Source: Spirochaetota bacterium (GTDB lineage: Bacteria; Spirochaetota; Spirochaetia; Treponematales; UBA12059). Taken from it: a stretch of 43,352 bases of DNA. Every line of letters begins with the position of its first letter. The first letter of the stretch is position 1. The DNA is taken from assembly GCA_029560805.1 (NCBI GenBank), contig JAKQKE010000044.1:1-43352 (forward strand), written 5' to 3'. A program made the position numbers and the translations under genes. The notes under the pieces are model-generated. The model searched no databases. It saw only the letters and a list, made by a program, of their open reading frames with translations, and was not told where the DNA came from. Shown one piece after another: positions 15,265 through 23,685 of the stretch.

Positions 15265-15290
15265 AGAGGCCGCCCCTCGGGGCGGCCTCT
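15265..15290 (+). terminator. Terminator hairpin after tRNA-Met
   Basis: Perfect 11-bp stem (15265-15275 with 15280-15290) capped by a CTCG tetraloop, followed by a T-rich TTCGTCTAT tail. Confidence 0.7.
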
Positions 15291-15317
15291 TCGTCTATGT
15301 ACCCCGTAGGAGCCATC

Positions 15318-15569
15318 GTGTCATCGATAGAATGGAAGGACAAGGCCTATGACGACGCGTACTCCGAGACGCTCGCCAGTCTAGCGCGTAAGCGGACCGA
15401 GGATCCGGCCTTCTCGGCGGAGGATGCGAGGGGCGTGCTCAAGCACCTCTATATCCAGGACGGCAACGACTGGGGCGGCCGCGGCGAGCTTCAGGATATA
15501 ACGATACGGGCGACGATAGACGCCTACGAGCGCTTCATCGCCGAGTGGGTATCGGATAAGGCGCCCTAG
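15318..15569 (+). CDS. Small acidic protein of unknown function (83 aa)
   Basis: 83 residues, soluble, helix-rich (AYSETLASLARKRTEDPAFS, ILYIQD-like and TIDAYERFIAEW segments). I do not recognise a named family. GTG 15318 is preceded at 5 nt by AGGAG (15308-15312), which decides the start; the open frame reaches back to an ATG at 15297 that lies only 7 nt after the tRNA terminator and has no ribosome site. It ends 5 nt from the convergent HD-GYP gene. Confidence 0.65.
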   Translation: MSSIEWKDKAYDDAYSETLASLARKRTEDPAFSAEDARGVLKHLYIQDGNDWGGRGELQDITIRATIDAYERFIAEWVSDKAP

Positions 15570-15574
15570 CGTCC

Positions 15575-16681
15575 CTACGCGTCGATATTGTCGTTGAAGA
15601 TCGTGTCGAAGTCGTGGCCGATGCGCTTGAACACCTCGACGACGTCGGGATCGAAGTGCTTGCCTCCGTCGGCGACGATCAGGAGCGAGGCGCGCGCGTG
15701 GTCGAAGGGCAGCTTGTAGCTTCTCCTCATCCTGAGCGCGTCGTAGACGTCCGCCAACGCGACGATGCGGGCCGGTAGCGGTATCATCGCGCCTACCAGA
15801 TTATACGGATATCCGGTGCCGTTCCACCACTCATGGTGGGACTGGGCGATCTGCTTGGCCATGGGGTTCGGGTAGCTCGACAGGATGAAGGCGCCGTTGA
15901 TCGTATGCTCCTTCATGATGTTCCACTCGAATTCGTCCAGCGGACCCTTCTTGTTCAGGATGTCATCCGGCGTGCCTATCTTGCCCACGTCGTGCATGGC
16001 CGCGAGGAAGCCGATATTCTCCACGAAGTCCACGTCGACCTCGGGCCACCGCCCGGATTCGTACAGGGCACTCGCCAGCCGCTCGGCGTAGAGGTTGACC
16101 CGCTCGATATGGCGCCCGGTGTCGTTGTCCTTAAGCTTCGACGCCTCGAGCAGGCTGGAGAAGAGCCCTCGGATGAGAGCGTTGCGTTCCTCGGTCACGT
16201 CGTCGAGAAAGGCTACCCAGGCCATCGGCCGCCCATCGCTCGACGCGTCGGGCCTGAAGGGCATGATCGTCGTCTTGGCGATCACGCTGCTCGAGTCCTT
16301 GGCCTTGAGCCGGATCTGGCCATGCCAGCTGTAGCCGCGCCTCGGGTCCTTGATCGCCAGATAGAGATCCCTCGCAGTCGCCTGATCCAGGAAGCGCCCG
16401 ATCGCTCCTATCAGGGTAGGCTTGCCGCTCGCGTGGAACGATTCGAGCAGCCGCTTGAACGGTTCGTTCGTATATAGGAACGACATAGTGCCGTCGAGGA
16501 TCGCGACGGGAATAGGGACGAGCGAGTACGATGAGACGAGGTCCTTGACGATGCGCCGGAGCGCGGCGGCGTCGGTCGGCCCGGACGCCTCGAGTTCTAT
16601 CGGCTGGGCGGGTTCGGACTGGTCGAGCGATTCGGCCGGCTCCAGCTCCTCGAGCAGCTCCGGCTCGTCCCGGGGCTTCAT
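15575..16681 (-). CDS. PAS-HD-GYP domain protein, probable c-di-GMP phosphodiesterase
   Basis: 368 residues: an acidic N-terminus (1-40), a PAS-like sensor domain (about 45-165, VPIPVAILDGTMSFLYTNEP), then an HD-GYP domain. The metal motif His230-Asp231 (HDVGKIG), the HHE at 282-284 and the diagnostic GYP at 290-292 (WWNGTGYP) are all intact, so hydrolysis of cyclic di-GMP is expected. No receiver domain or membrane segment. ATG 16681 overlaps the tsaB stop (ATGA). In the same minus-strand cluster as a PilZ protein and flagellin genes, fitting a role in c-di-GMP control of motility (inference). Confidence 0.88.
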   Translation of the reverse strand: MKPRDEPELLEELEPAESLDQSEPAQPIELEASGPTDAAALRRIVKDLVSSYSLVPIPVAILDGTMSFLYTNEPFKRLLESFHASGKPTLIGAIGRFLDQATARDLYLAIKDPRRGYSWHGQIRLKAKDSSSVIAKTTIMPFRPDASSDGRPMAWVAFLDDVTEERNALIRGLFSSLLEASKLKDNDTGRHIERVNLYAERLASALYESGRWPEVDVDFVENIGFLAAMHDVGKIGTPDDILNKKGPLDEFEWNIMKEHTINGAFILSSYPNPMAKQIAQSHHEWWNGTGYPYNLVGAMIPLPARIVALADVYDALRMRRSYKLPFDHARASLLIVADGGKHFDPDVVEVFKRIGHDFDTIFNDNIDA

Positions 16682-17451
16682 GATGCGGCTCCGTTCGCTG
16701 CCGCGCCGGACGTCGCCGCGGCGGCCTCCTCGGCGTCGCTGGCGCGCAGGTACTCGAGCCCCGCGTCGGACGGGGCCGGGCCGTCCCGCTCGTAGATGCC
16801 GACGGCCAGCCTGGCCATCGCGGCGATAGGCGACCGCCTGCGCTCGGCCGCGATCCTGAAGCCGGGCCGCTCCGCGGCGCTCGACTCGAGCAGGTCGGCG
16901 TCCGGGCCGACGAACAGCAGCTCCGGATAGGCCTGGGTCAGCTCGATGAGTCGGGGGAGGCCGTCGTCGAAGGGGCCGGCGACGAGGCGCCCTCCGTCGT
17001 AGATGGCGAAGTAGAAGCGTGCGCGCTTGGCGTCGATGATCGGTACGATTATCCTCGACGCGCCCTCCCAGTCGGCGGCCATGGCGTCCAGGGTCGGTAC
17101 CGCGACGAAGGGCTTATCGAGCCCGAGCGACAGGCCCTTGACCGTCGCCATGCCGATGCGCAGTCCGGTGAAGGAGCCCGGTCCGCCGGCGCAGGCGAGC
17201 AGGTCGAGCTCCGAGGGCGCGAGCCCGGCCTCGCCGAGGCAATACTCGACGGCGCTCATCACGCGCTCGGCGTGCCTGAACCCGGCGTCCACTGAGACGC
17301 ACGCGAAGCTCGGGCCGGCGGCGTGGCCATGACCGCGTTCCTCGCGGTACGGATGCTTGGGAGCCTCGGGACCGCGCCCGGCTATCCCCATCGATCGCCC
17401 GGCTCCGACCGACAGGATGTCGCCCGAGCAGTCCACCGCCAGGATGTTCAC
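16678..17451 (-). CDS. tsaB: tRNA threonylcarbamoyladenosine protein TsaB
   Basis: 257 residues, the YeaZ/TsaB family. It starts NILAVDCSGDILSVG and contains the signature ACAGGPGSFTGLRIGMATVK and VPIIDAKRARFYFA. TsaB is the non-catalytic ASKHA partner of TsaD in the complex that makes t6A37 on ANN-decoding tRNAs. GTG 17451 overlaps the tsaE stop (GTGA); the longer open frame upstream is the tsaE gene in another frame. The C-terminal 25 residues are Ala/Glu rich. tsaE lies directly upstream, so the cluster supplies two of the complex's subunits. Confidence 0.93.
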   Translation of the reverse strand: MNILAVDCSGDILSVGAGRSMGIAGRGPEAPKHPYREERGHGHAAGPSFACVSVDAGFRHAERVMSAVEYCLGEAGLAPSELDLLACAGGPGSFTGLRIGMATVKGLSLGLDKPFVAVPTLDAMAADWEGASRIIVPIIDAKRARFYFAIYDGGRLVAGPFDDGLPRLIELTQAYPELLFVGPDADLLESSAAERPGFRIAAERRRSPIAAMARLAVGIYERDGPAPSDAGLEYLRASDAEEAAAATSGAAANGAAS

Positions 17452-17885
17452 GCCAAGGCCCCTTCCAGCGCGGGGCCGCTGACGGTCACGACGCGGGAGC
17501 CGTCGGCCGACGGCTCGATAGCGATCACGACGGCGTCGGGAGGCATGGCCGCGGCGACCCGCTCGCTCCATTCTATGGCGCAGACGCCGTCGCCGTAGAA
17601 GTAGCGCTTGGCGTCGAGCTGGTCGAACTCGTCGGCCGACGACAGGCGGTAGGCGTCGAAATGGTAGAAGGGCCGCTCGCCTTCGTATTCGTTTATCAAG
17701 GTGTAGGTCGGGCTGGTCACCGGAGCGGTGACGCCGAGACCACGGGCTATGCCGCGGCACATGGCGGTCTTGCCCGCCCCAAGCCCGCCCCGGAACGCGA
17801 TGACGGTACCGGGAGGAGCCGCCTGGCCTATGCGCTCGCCGAGGCGCTCGGTTGCCTCGACGTCGGGGCACTCGAGGCGTATCAG
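17448..17885 (-). CDS. tsaE: tRNA t6A synthesis ATPase TsaE
   Basis: About 145 residues with Walker A FRGGLGAGKTAMCRGIARGL, the switch-like VTSPTYTLINEYEG and FYHFDAYRL, all typical of TsaE/YjeE, the ATPase that drives the TsaD-TsaB complex. The start is unusual: no ATG, GTG or TTG lies between the upstream gene's stop and Walker A. The best position is a CTG at 17885-17883 that overlaps the upstream TGA by CTGA, like the ATGA/GTGA overlaps of the neighbours. The only in-frame ATG is at 17984, deep inside the upstream gene. Confidence 0.85.
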   Translation of the reverse strand: MIRLECPDVEATERLGERIGQAAPPGTVIAFRGGLGAGKTAMCRGIARGLGVTAPVTSPTYTLINEYEGERPFYHFDAYRLSSADEFDQLDAKRYFYGDGVCAIEWSERVAAAMPPDAVVIAIEPSADGSRVVTVSGPALEGALA

Positions 17886-18142
17886 GGTAGGACCCCGCGC
17901 TTGTCCAGGTCGGCTATGAACAGCTTGAGCTTGGATATGAACGGCATGACCGGATAATCCAGGTCGACGACCACCGTGGCGCACACGTCGACCGAACCGG
18001 TGGGCTTGTGCTCGAGCACGAACTCGACCGGAACGTTCCTGGTCTGTTGCATGATCTCTACGACCGCGTCGGCTTTGAATTCCCTTCGGTAGTAAATATG
18101 GGTTTCCTTGCGCAGGATATTCGTGAGCTCGACTATCTTCAT
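17882..18142 (-). CDS. Small conserved-looking protein, unknown (86 aa)
   Basis: 86 residues (MKIVELTNILRKETHIYYRR...), alternating beta-strand and helix, with DVCATVVVDLDYPVMPFISK and a basic/acidic C-terminus LFIADLDKRGVLP. Family not recognised. It ends within the start of tsaE (CTGA overlap) and so leads the tsaE-tsaB-HD-GYP run. No clear Shine-Dalgarno before ATG 18142; an alternative in-frame ATG is at 18178. Confidence 0.65.
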   Translation of the reverse strand: MKIVELTNILRKETHIYYRREFKADAVVEIMQQTRNVPVEFVLEHKPTGSVDVCATVVVDLDYPVMPFISKLKLFIADLDKRGVLP

Positions 18143-18195
18143 CGCTGAAATTGTATGTACGATGGCTCGGACGGTCAAGTGCGGGGCCGCCCGGC

Positions 18196-18285
18196 GACGA
18201 CGCGGGACGACGCGGGACGACGCGGGACGACGCGGGACGACGCGGGACGGCGCGGGACGGCGCGGGACGACTCGGGACGACGGCG
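18196..18285. repeat. Intergenic 10-bp minisatellite
   Basis: About nine tandem units of GACGACGCGG: five identical (18196-18245), two with A to G (18246-18265), one GACGACTCGG (18266-18275) and a degenerate last unit. It fills most of the gap between the PilZ gene stop and the small-protein gene. Confidence 0.85.
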
Positions 18286-18306
18286 CCTTCGCAACCCAGG
18301 CTCGCG

Positions 18307-19410
18307 TCAGTCGTAGCCGTAGACGACCGAGCGTATCTCGTTGATCGTCTTGCGCGAGGCCTTGACGAACTTCAGGTGCATCAGGGCTCCATTGCGGGTC
18401 TTGCTGACGCGCACGACCGTCGCGTAGGCCGAGCGCTGGCCGGTGCCCAGGTCGAACTCCACCTTGATGAATTCTCCGACGTTGGCCGGGCTCATGGTCT
18501 GGAGCGATAGCCCGCCTCCCGAGAGGTCGGTGATGATGCCGGCGACCGCCGCCCGCTCGACCTGCACCGTCTTGACGACCTTGCCCTTGTCGCGCGCGGC
18601 CCGTACGTGCACCAGGTAGAACCTGCCCGATAGCCTGACCTCGCTACGCTGGTTGCGCCTCGCGGGCAGCGGCTTGATGCGGTCGCTGTGAGCTATGGAC
18701 AGGAACTTCTTGCCGTCGATGTCGACCATGCCGCGCGAGCGGGACTGGAAGCTGTAGCCGACGTGGTTTCCAGAGTAGAAGTACAGCGTCAGCTTGGAGC
18801 CGTACTGGATGCGTATCGGCGAGCCGAAGGCATCCAGGGCTGGTTCCAGGTACATGGCCCGGGACTCGTTGACTATCAGGATCGACGAGTAGTGGGCCTC
18901 CTTGGATGTGACGATCGACAGCGGCGTCTTCGGCTTGAGCTGCCTCGTCGAGCGCGGGGCCGACCCTGAGCTCGAGCGGGAGCCGAGGGCCTCGCGTATG
19001 GCGAACAGCCTATGCTTCTGCTCCTCGGCCATGTCCTCGGTCTCGGCATGGCGCTCGATGTACTTGAAGGCGTTGCGCATGAAAGCGTCGAGCAACGTCT
19101 TGCTGCCGAACACCGACTGCGGGCTCGTCACGCCCAGCTTCCGGGCGTAGAATTCGAGGAATTCGGCCTCCGCCGAGGAGAAGCCAGCTTCCTCGGCGCG
19201 CCTCCTGAACGCGCCTCCGGATAGGTTCTGCGGTCTCCGCTGCCCGAGTCCTGCGCCCTTGTCGGCGACGGCGTTCTTGATGATCGAGTAACCGATGAGG
19301 ATCAGGAACAAGGCTCCGGCGATGATCAGGAAGTACTTGCTCTCCGCCGGGTTCTCCTGCTTCCAATAGGCCTGGGCCAAGAGGGCGCGAGCCTCGAACG
19401 CCGGCATCAT
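18307..19410 (-). CDS. Membrane-anchored PilZ-domain c-di-GMP receptor
   Basis: 367 residues. A single transmembrane helix near residues 26-44 (YFLIIAGALFLILIGYSII), a helical region (70-145), a YcgR_N/PilZN-like beta domain (about 165-245) and a C-terminal PilZ domain. The PilZ c-di-GMP motifs are present: RRNQRSEVR near residue 250 (RxxxR) and ITDLSGGGLS (DxSxxG). PilZ proteins of this type tune flagellar motor output or surface behaviour on binding c-di-GMP. Start ATG 19410 overlaps the stop of the upstream gene (ATGA). Downstream of fliD in a flagellar cluster, and near an HD-GYP phosphodiesterase. Confidence 0.85.
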   Translation of the reverse strand: MMPAFEARALLAQAYWKQENPAESKYFLIIAGALFLILIGYSIIKNAVADKGAGLGQRRPQNLSGGAFRRRAEEAGFSSAEAEFLEFYARKLGVTSPQSVFGSKTLLDAFMRNAFKYIERHAETEDMAEEQKHRLFAIREALGSRSSSGSAPRSTRQLKPKTPLSIVTSKEAHYSSILIVNESRAMYLEPALDAFGSPIRIQYGSKLTLYFYSGNHVGYSFQSRSRGMVDIDGKKFLSIAHSDRIKPLPARRNQRSEVRLSGRFYLVHVRAARDKGKVVKTVQVERAAVAGIITDLSGGGLSLQTMSPANVGEFIKVEFDLGTGQRSAYATVVRVSKTRNGALMHLKFVKASRKTINEIRSVVYGYD

Positions 19411-20273
19411 CGATCCCCGACGGCCGCCCTGACGGCGGCATAGAACGAATCGAGCCTCGGCCTGATCTCGTATTCCGCCAAGTCGCCGATGAGCACGCCG
19501 TCCTTGGCCTCGAAGGCCTGGGCCAGTTCCTTGAGCACTCCGTTCAGCTGACCGTAGAACTCGGGTACCGCCATCCCGGCGATATCGGTCGGCGTCCTGG
19601 CCGACGCGCGGGCGTACTCCGGCATGATCCGTACGGTCTTGTTGATCAGCTCGACGGCGAGCACCATCGTTCGCATGGCCTCCGCGTCCTTGCCGGTCTG
19701 TAGGCGTACGGGCACCTCTGACAGATCGTCCTTGATGGCGTCGAAGATGCGGGCCGCGGAAAGCATCGCCTCCTCCGGGTCGCGTAGCTCCGCGAGCCGC
19801 TCGCCGAAGAAGGCGACCATGCCGTCGGCCAGGCGGGTCAGCTCGACCGTCGGCGCGTCATGCCCGAGGCGCTCGCCGAACGCCTCGACGAAGGACGCCT
19901 CCTCGGCGGAGAAGATGCCGCCGAACGCGGCTTGGAACGACGCCCAGGCGGCCCGAGCTGACGCGACGGCCGCGGCGTCCTCGGAGGCCGCCGCCTCGGA
20001 GGCGGCGCGCACCAGCTCGAGCAGCGACTCGAGGCCGCGCGCCTTGAGACCGGCGGCGCTCTCGGCGACCAGGCTGATCGTCCCGGGCGCGTCGGCGCTC
20101 CCGGCGCAGGCCTCTGCCAGCTCGTCGGGGCTCAGCGAGCGGCCGTTCAGGTCCACCTCGACAATGATGGCGCCCATAGCCTCGGCCCTCTCGTCGAGCT
20201 CGGCCAGTACGTCGCCTATCGTGCGCCCGGTTATGGCCGCCTCGGCGGCCGTCCCATTCATTAGGAATTCCAT
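19407..20273 (-). CDS. Unknown protein between fliD and PilZ gene
   Basis: 288 residues, mostly helical and Ala/Glu rich (AASEAAASEDAAAVASARAA). An N-terminal segment of about 70 residues reads like a small alpha/beta domain (ITGRTIGDVLAELDERAEAM). No membrane segment or signal. AGGAG lies about 6 nt before ATG 20273 and 20 nt separate it from fliD; its stop overlaps the PilZ start. Position suggests a flagellar or c-di-GMP-related accessory, but I cannot assign a function. Confidence 0.7.
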   Translation of the reverse strand: MEFLMNGTAAEAAITGRTIGDVLAELDERAEAMGAIIVEVDLNGRSLSPDELAEACAGSADAPGTISLVAESAAGLKARGLESLLELVRAASEAAASEDAAAVASARAAWASFQAAFGGIFSAEEASFVEAFGERLGHDAPTVELTRLADGMVAFFGERLAELRDPEEAMLSAARIFDAIKDDLSEVPVRLQTGKDAEAMRTMVLAVELINKTVRIMPEYARASARTPTDIAGMAVPEFYGQLNGVLKELAQAFEAKDGVLIGDLAEYEIRPRLDSFYAAVRAAVGDR

Positions 20274-20292
20274 CGATCGCTCCTACCCGTCA

Positions 20293-22296
20293 TCATTTGC
20301 CTTGGCTCGAATTAAACGTATCCCATGCGCTCGAGGTGCTTTCCATCTGTCCGAGCGCGCCTTCCATCTGACCGTACTGACGCTTGAGCTCGGCTTCCTT
20401 CTTGGCGAGCTTGTCCTCGAGCGTCTCTATCTCCTTCTGTTGCCGGCTGATCTGCGAGTCGAGGGTAGTGGTCCTCGTCGTGACGACGCCGCCGGTCTCC
20501 ACGTAGGCCTTCATCATGGCGTCGAGCTTGAAGGCCGCGCCGGCGTCCATGAGCAGGTCGCCGTCCGAGTCGAAGCCGAATAGGTCCTTGACCCGGCCGA
20601 AGCTCGTCTGCAGGGCCTTGTCGAGAGCCGACTCGTCGATCTCGAGGTAGCCCCTGAGCCTGGCCGCGTCATAGGAGCCGCCGCGTCTGGAGTCGGTGGT
20701 GATGCCGAAGGCGGCCAGCTGGGACATGCCGCCCCCGGTCGGGTAGGCGTCCATCATCGTGCGCTGCATACTTGTCCGTAGCTGGGATAGCGTGGTGTCT
20801 CCCTGGAACAGGCCGAGCCTCTCGGCGTAGGCCTTCTTCTCGTCCACGGTAAAGTACTCGATCTCCGCCAGCACGCTCTCATCCTTGCGGGCGAGGATGT
20901 TCAACTCGGCCATCAGCCTATTGTAATTGCCTACGAGCTCGATGACCGCTTCCTTGGCGGCCTCGCGGTCGGGCTCCACCTTGAGCTTGACCGGCTTGTC
21001 GGAGGCTTGCCAGAGGTTGATCGTGAGGCCCGGCACGAGGTCGGAGACGGCGTTGTCCGATCGGGTCACCTCGATGCCGTCCATGACGACGACGGCGTCG
21101 CCGGCTGTCTGCACCGGGTTCTTAGGCCGCAGGCCGGCCGTCTCCGTCGGGTCGTAGACCCGCGCCGAGCGCACGCGTAGCTCGCGGCCGGTATTACCGT
21201 TCCGTAGCCCGACGCCCGAGAACGAGTCGACGTAGGCCGGTAGCGGCACGGTGATCGTCTTGAAGCCGTCGCCGGGTCGAACCTCGGGCAACCGAACGGA
21301 GCGGCCAGATCCGTCGATCAGGTACAGGGGCGCGAGGTCGTCGCGCCTGGGCGGCGTCGGGGGGGGAGACCAGGCCGGTAGCTCGGCTTCCGACGGGGCC
21401 GAGGCGATGCGTATACCCTCGTACTCGATGGTCCCGGTCGAGGGGATGGCTGGGCCCGGCGGCGGCCCGACGGGAGCCGCTTGACCGCCCGGGAGGTCGC
21501 GGAGCTCGACCTCCAACTCGAGGACGAGGCCTTCGCTCCGGCTCGGGGAGGGCAGCTTGAGCGCGGCCTCGGCGCCAGGCGCCAGGTAGAGGGCGTCGTC
21601 TTTCTGAAACGCCTTGGAGGCGTCGAGCGGCTGATCGAAGCGGACCGGGTTATCGGTCGGCAGCGCCTGGAGCGTCGAGCTGGCCTTCTCGACGAGCCCG
21701 ACCGATAGCGCGAAGTCCTCCGCGGCGCCGCCGAAGCCCAGCCGGTTGTCCTTGCCGGTCTTGAGCGACTCGATGACGAGCACCCGTTCGTCGGGCCGTA
21801 TCGCGACGAGTTGGGCGCGCACGGTCTCGGCGCCCTTGCGGTTGATCGCGTCGGCGAAGTCCTTGATCGACCCGCCGCCGTATGACAGGCGTATCGTCTT
21901 GTCGCCTACCGAGAAGGAATACTCTCCCTTGGGCACCTTGGCGTCGGCGGGTACGGCGTCCGACATGAAACGGTCGGCGCTCGCCGTCCGCTTGACGACG
22001 AAGGACTTCGTCTCCTCGATCGCCTCCCTGGTGGCGGTGCCGGTCAATACCGACTCGTCGCTCGAGCTGGCCGTGCGTTCGTTGAAGGGGTTCTGGAAGG
22101 AGAAGAGCGAACGAGCGCTCTCCCGGAGCGACGACATGCGGCGGTTGAGGTCGAGCCAGACCGTACGCTGGAGGCGTATCTCCTCGAGGCGGGCCTGGGA
22201 GCGCGTGAGCGGAATGCGCTCGACGGCCATCAAGCCTTCGATTATCTTGGCGGTATCGTACTTGCTCTTGACGCCGGGGATGCTGATATCCGACAT
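20293..22296 (-). CDS. fliD: Flagellar filament cap protein FliD
   Basis: 667 residues. The N-terminal FliD_N region (SIPGVKSKYDTAKIIEGLMA, VERIPLTRSQARLEEIRLQR) and the C-terminal FliD_C coiled coil (ISRQQKEIETLEDKLAKKEA) are clear. FliD caps the filament and folds flagellin subunits; in spirochaetes this occurs in the periplasm. The protein is longer than enterobacterial FliD (about 470), with an extra central domain that includes a Pro-rich stretch. AAGGAGG precedes ATG 22296 but is separated by a palindrome. Downstream of flaG by 25 nt. Confidence 0.93.
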   Translation of the reverse strand: MSDISIPGVKSKYDTAKIIEGLMAVERIPLTRSQARLEEIRLQRTVWLDLNRRMSSLRESARSLFSFQNPFNERTASSSDESVLTGTATREAIEETKSFVVKRTASADRFMSDAVPADAKVPKGEYSFSVGDKTIRLSYGGGSIKDFADAINRKGAETVRAQLVAIRPDERVLVIESLKTGKDNRLGFGGAAEDFALSVGLVEKASSTLQALPTDNPVRFDQPLDASKAFQKDDALYLAPGAEAALKLPSPSRSEGLVLELEVELRDLPGGQAAPVGPPPGPAIPSTGTIEYEGIRIASAPSEAELPAWSPPPTPPRRDDLAPLYLIDGSGRSVRLPEVRPGDGFKTITVPLPAYVDSFSGVGLRNGNTGRELRVRSARVYDPTETAGLRPKNPVQTAGDAVVVMDGIEVTRSDNAVSDLVPGLTINLWQASDKPVKLKVEPDREAAKEAVIELVGNYNRLMAELNILARKDESVLAEIEYFTVDEKKAYAERLGLFQGDTTLSQLRTSMQRTMMDAYPTGGGMSQLAAFGITTDSRRGGSYDAARLRGYLEIDESALDKALQTSFGRVKDLFGFDSDGDLLMDAGAAFKLDAMMKAYVETGGVVTTRTTTLDSQISRQQKEIETLEDKLAKKEAELKRQYGQMEGALGQMESTSSAWDTFNSSQGK

Positions 22297-22297
22297 G

Positions 22298-22311
22298 GGG
22301 CCTCGAGGCCC
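22298..22311 (-). promoter_or_regulatory. Palindrome between fliD Shine-Dalgarno and start
   Basis: Perfect 14-nt palindrome GGGCCTCGAGGCCC lies between AAGGAGG and the ATG. In RNA it forms a 5-bp stem with a TCGA loop. Linear spacing is about 13 nt, too long for good initiation; folding would shorten it. Confidence 0.45.
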
Positions 22312-22321
22312 TCCTTCCGGG

Positions 22322-22654
22322 TTACGCCCTCTCGTCGAACAGGATGCCGATTACCTCCCGTATACGCTCGTTTACGTGCTGAAGCTCGGCGGGCGGAATT
22401 TCCCTTATTACCTTGTCGGTATCGGTATCGATTACCTTGACGACGACTTGGCCGAGCTTCTCGTTCAGGCTGAACGATAGCCGCTTGTTGAACGCGGCGC
22501 TGACGTCCACGAGCTCCTCGATGATGGTATCCATCGATACGGGAGGCTCGGTCCTCATCACGTCGCCCTGCTTGGCGCGCGGCTTAGCGGCTTCCTGCTG
22601 CAAGGCCGACGCGGCGTTGGGGAGCGTATATACGGCAGAAACGTCGATTGCCAT
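22322..22654 (-). CDS. flaG: FlaG-family flagellar protein
   Basis: 110 residues. The C-terminal half (LSFSLNEKLGQVVVKVIDTD and VIREIPPAELQHVNERIREV) is the FlaG signature. The N-terminal 45 residues are low-complexity. FlaG influences filament length and assembly in other bacteria. AGGAGG is 6-7 nt before ATG 22654. It lies between flaB and fliD, as in many flagellin loci. Confidence 0.9.
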   Translation of the reverse strand: MAIDVSAVYTLPNAASALQQEAAKPRAKQGDVMRTEPPVSMDTIIEELVDVSAAFNKRLSFSLNEKLGQVVVKVIDTDTDKVIREIPPAELQHVNERIREVIGILFDERA

Positions 22655-22673
22655 ACGTTTCCTCCTGTCTCAT

Positions 22674-22685
22674 GGGAGCGCTCCC
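22674..22685. promoter_or_regulatory. 12-bp perfect palindrome upstream of flaG
   Basis: GGGAGCGCTCCC, 20 nt upstream of the flaG start. It may be an operator or an RNA hairpin; no factor can be named. Confidence 0.3.
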
Positions 22686-22728
22686 GTTCCGACTCCCTGT
22701 CGCGGGGGCGCGCCCGGTTCGTAAAGAT

Positions 22729-22758
22729 GAAGGGGGGAGGGCGCGATCCCCCCCCTTC
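22729..22758 (-). terminator. Terminator-like hairpin after the flaG-proximal flaB
   Basis: GAAGGGGGG (22729-22737) pairs with CCCCCCTTC (22750-22758). On the minus strand it follows the flaB stop by about 73 nt and is trailed by ATCTTTA. It separates the abundant flagellin message from flaG-fliD. Confidence 0.55.
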
Positions 22759-22831
22759 CGGTCAGATCAGACTCCGTCGCGGAAAGACGACGTCCAGGAA
22801 GCTCTCCGCAATGAATCTATGAACGGTTGTA

Positions 22832-23680
22832 TTAACCCAACAGCTGCATCACGGACTGGGTCCTGGTATTGGCCTGGGCGAGCATCGCCCCACCGGCCTG
22901 GGACAGGATCTGGTTCTTGACGTAATCGACCATCGTCGAGGCCATGTCGGTGTCGCGGATGCGGCTCTCGGCGGCCTGGAGGTTCTCGGCGGCTATCGCG
23001 ACGCCCTTGGAAGCCATCTCGAAGCGGTTCTGGTAGGCGCCGAGGTCGGCGCGCTGCTTCGAAACCGTCTTGAGGGCGGCGTCGAGGTTGCCGATGGAGG
23101 CGTTGGCCTTCTCCGGATCCTCGATGGAGATCATACCGTCCGTACCCTGAGCGCCCTGTAGCCCGAGAGCCGTGGCGGTCATGGTGCCTATGAAGATCCT
23201 CTCGTTCTGATCCATGTTGGCACCGACCTGCAGCTGCATGATATTCCCGCCGTCCTTTGAGAAGCGGCCGGTCAGGATGTTCATGCCGTTGAACTGAGCG
23301 TGGCTGGCGATCCGGTTGATCTCGTCGACCAGCTGGGAAACCTCGACCTGGATCTGCATGCGGTCTTCGGCGGTATAGATGCCGTTGGCCGACTGGACGG
23401 CCAGTTCGCGCACGCGATGCAGGATGTCCTGCGTCTCCTGGAGGTAACCCTCCGTGGTCTGTATGAATGAAACGCCGTTCTCGATGTTGCGCTGAGCCTG
23501 GTTGAGGCCGCGAACCTGGCCGCGGAGCTTCTCGGAAACCGCGAGGCCCGAGGCGTCGTCGCCGGCGCGGTTGATGCGCTGACCGGAGGCGAGCTTCTCC
23601 ATGTTCTTGTTGAGTTCGACCCCGGTAACGCCTAGCGACCTGTTGGCGTACATCGCGCTCATGTTGTGGTTAATGATCAT
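22832..23680 (-). CDS. flaB: Flagellin FlaB (flaG-proximal copy)
   Basis: 282 residues. N-terminal D0/D1 domain [20 protein letters not shown] and C-terminal [20 protein letters not shown] are diagnostic of spirochaete FlaB core flagellins. There is no signal peptide, as expected for subunits exported by the flagellar type III system into the periplasmic filament. AAGGAGG is 5 nt before ATG 23680; the open frame upstream is not coding. A CsrA-like hairpin lies in the leader. Tandem paralogue of the 23935-24795 copy, with differences mostly in the central variable part. Confidence 0.95.
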   Translation of the reverse strand: MIINHNMSAMYANRSLGVTGVELNKNMEKLASGQRINRAGDDASGLAVSEKLRGQVRGLNQAQRNIENGVSFIQTTEGYLQETQDILHRVRELAVQSANGIYTAEDRMQIQVEVSQLVDEINRIASHAQFNGMNILTGRFSKDGGNIMQLQVGANMDQNERIFIGTMTATALGLQGAQGTDGMISIEDPEKANASIGNLDAALKTVSKQRADLGAYQNRFEMASKGVAIAAENLQAAESRIRDTDMASTMVDYVKNQILSQAGGAMLAQANTRTQSVMQLLG

Positions 23681-23685
23681 ATGAC

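Noticed and set aside
18196-18285. Possible CRISPR array
   Set aside because: Units are directly adjacent 10-bp repeats without spacers, and no cas genes are present.
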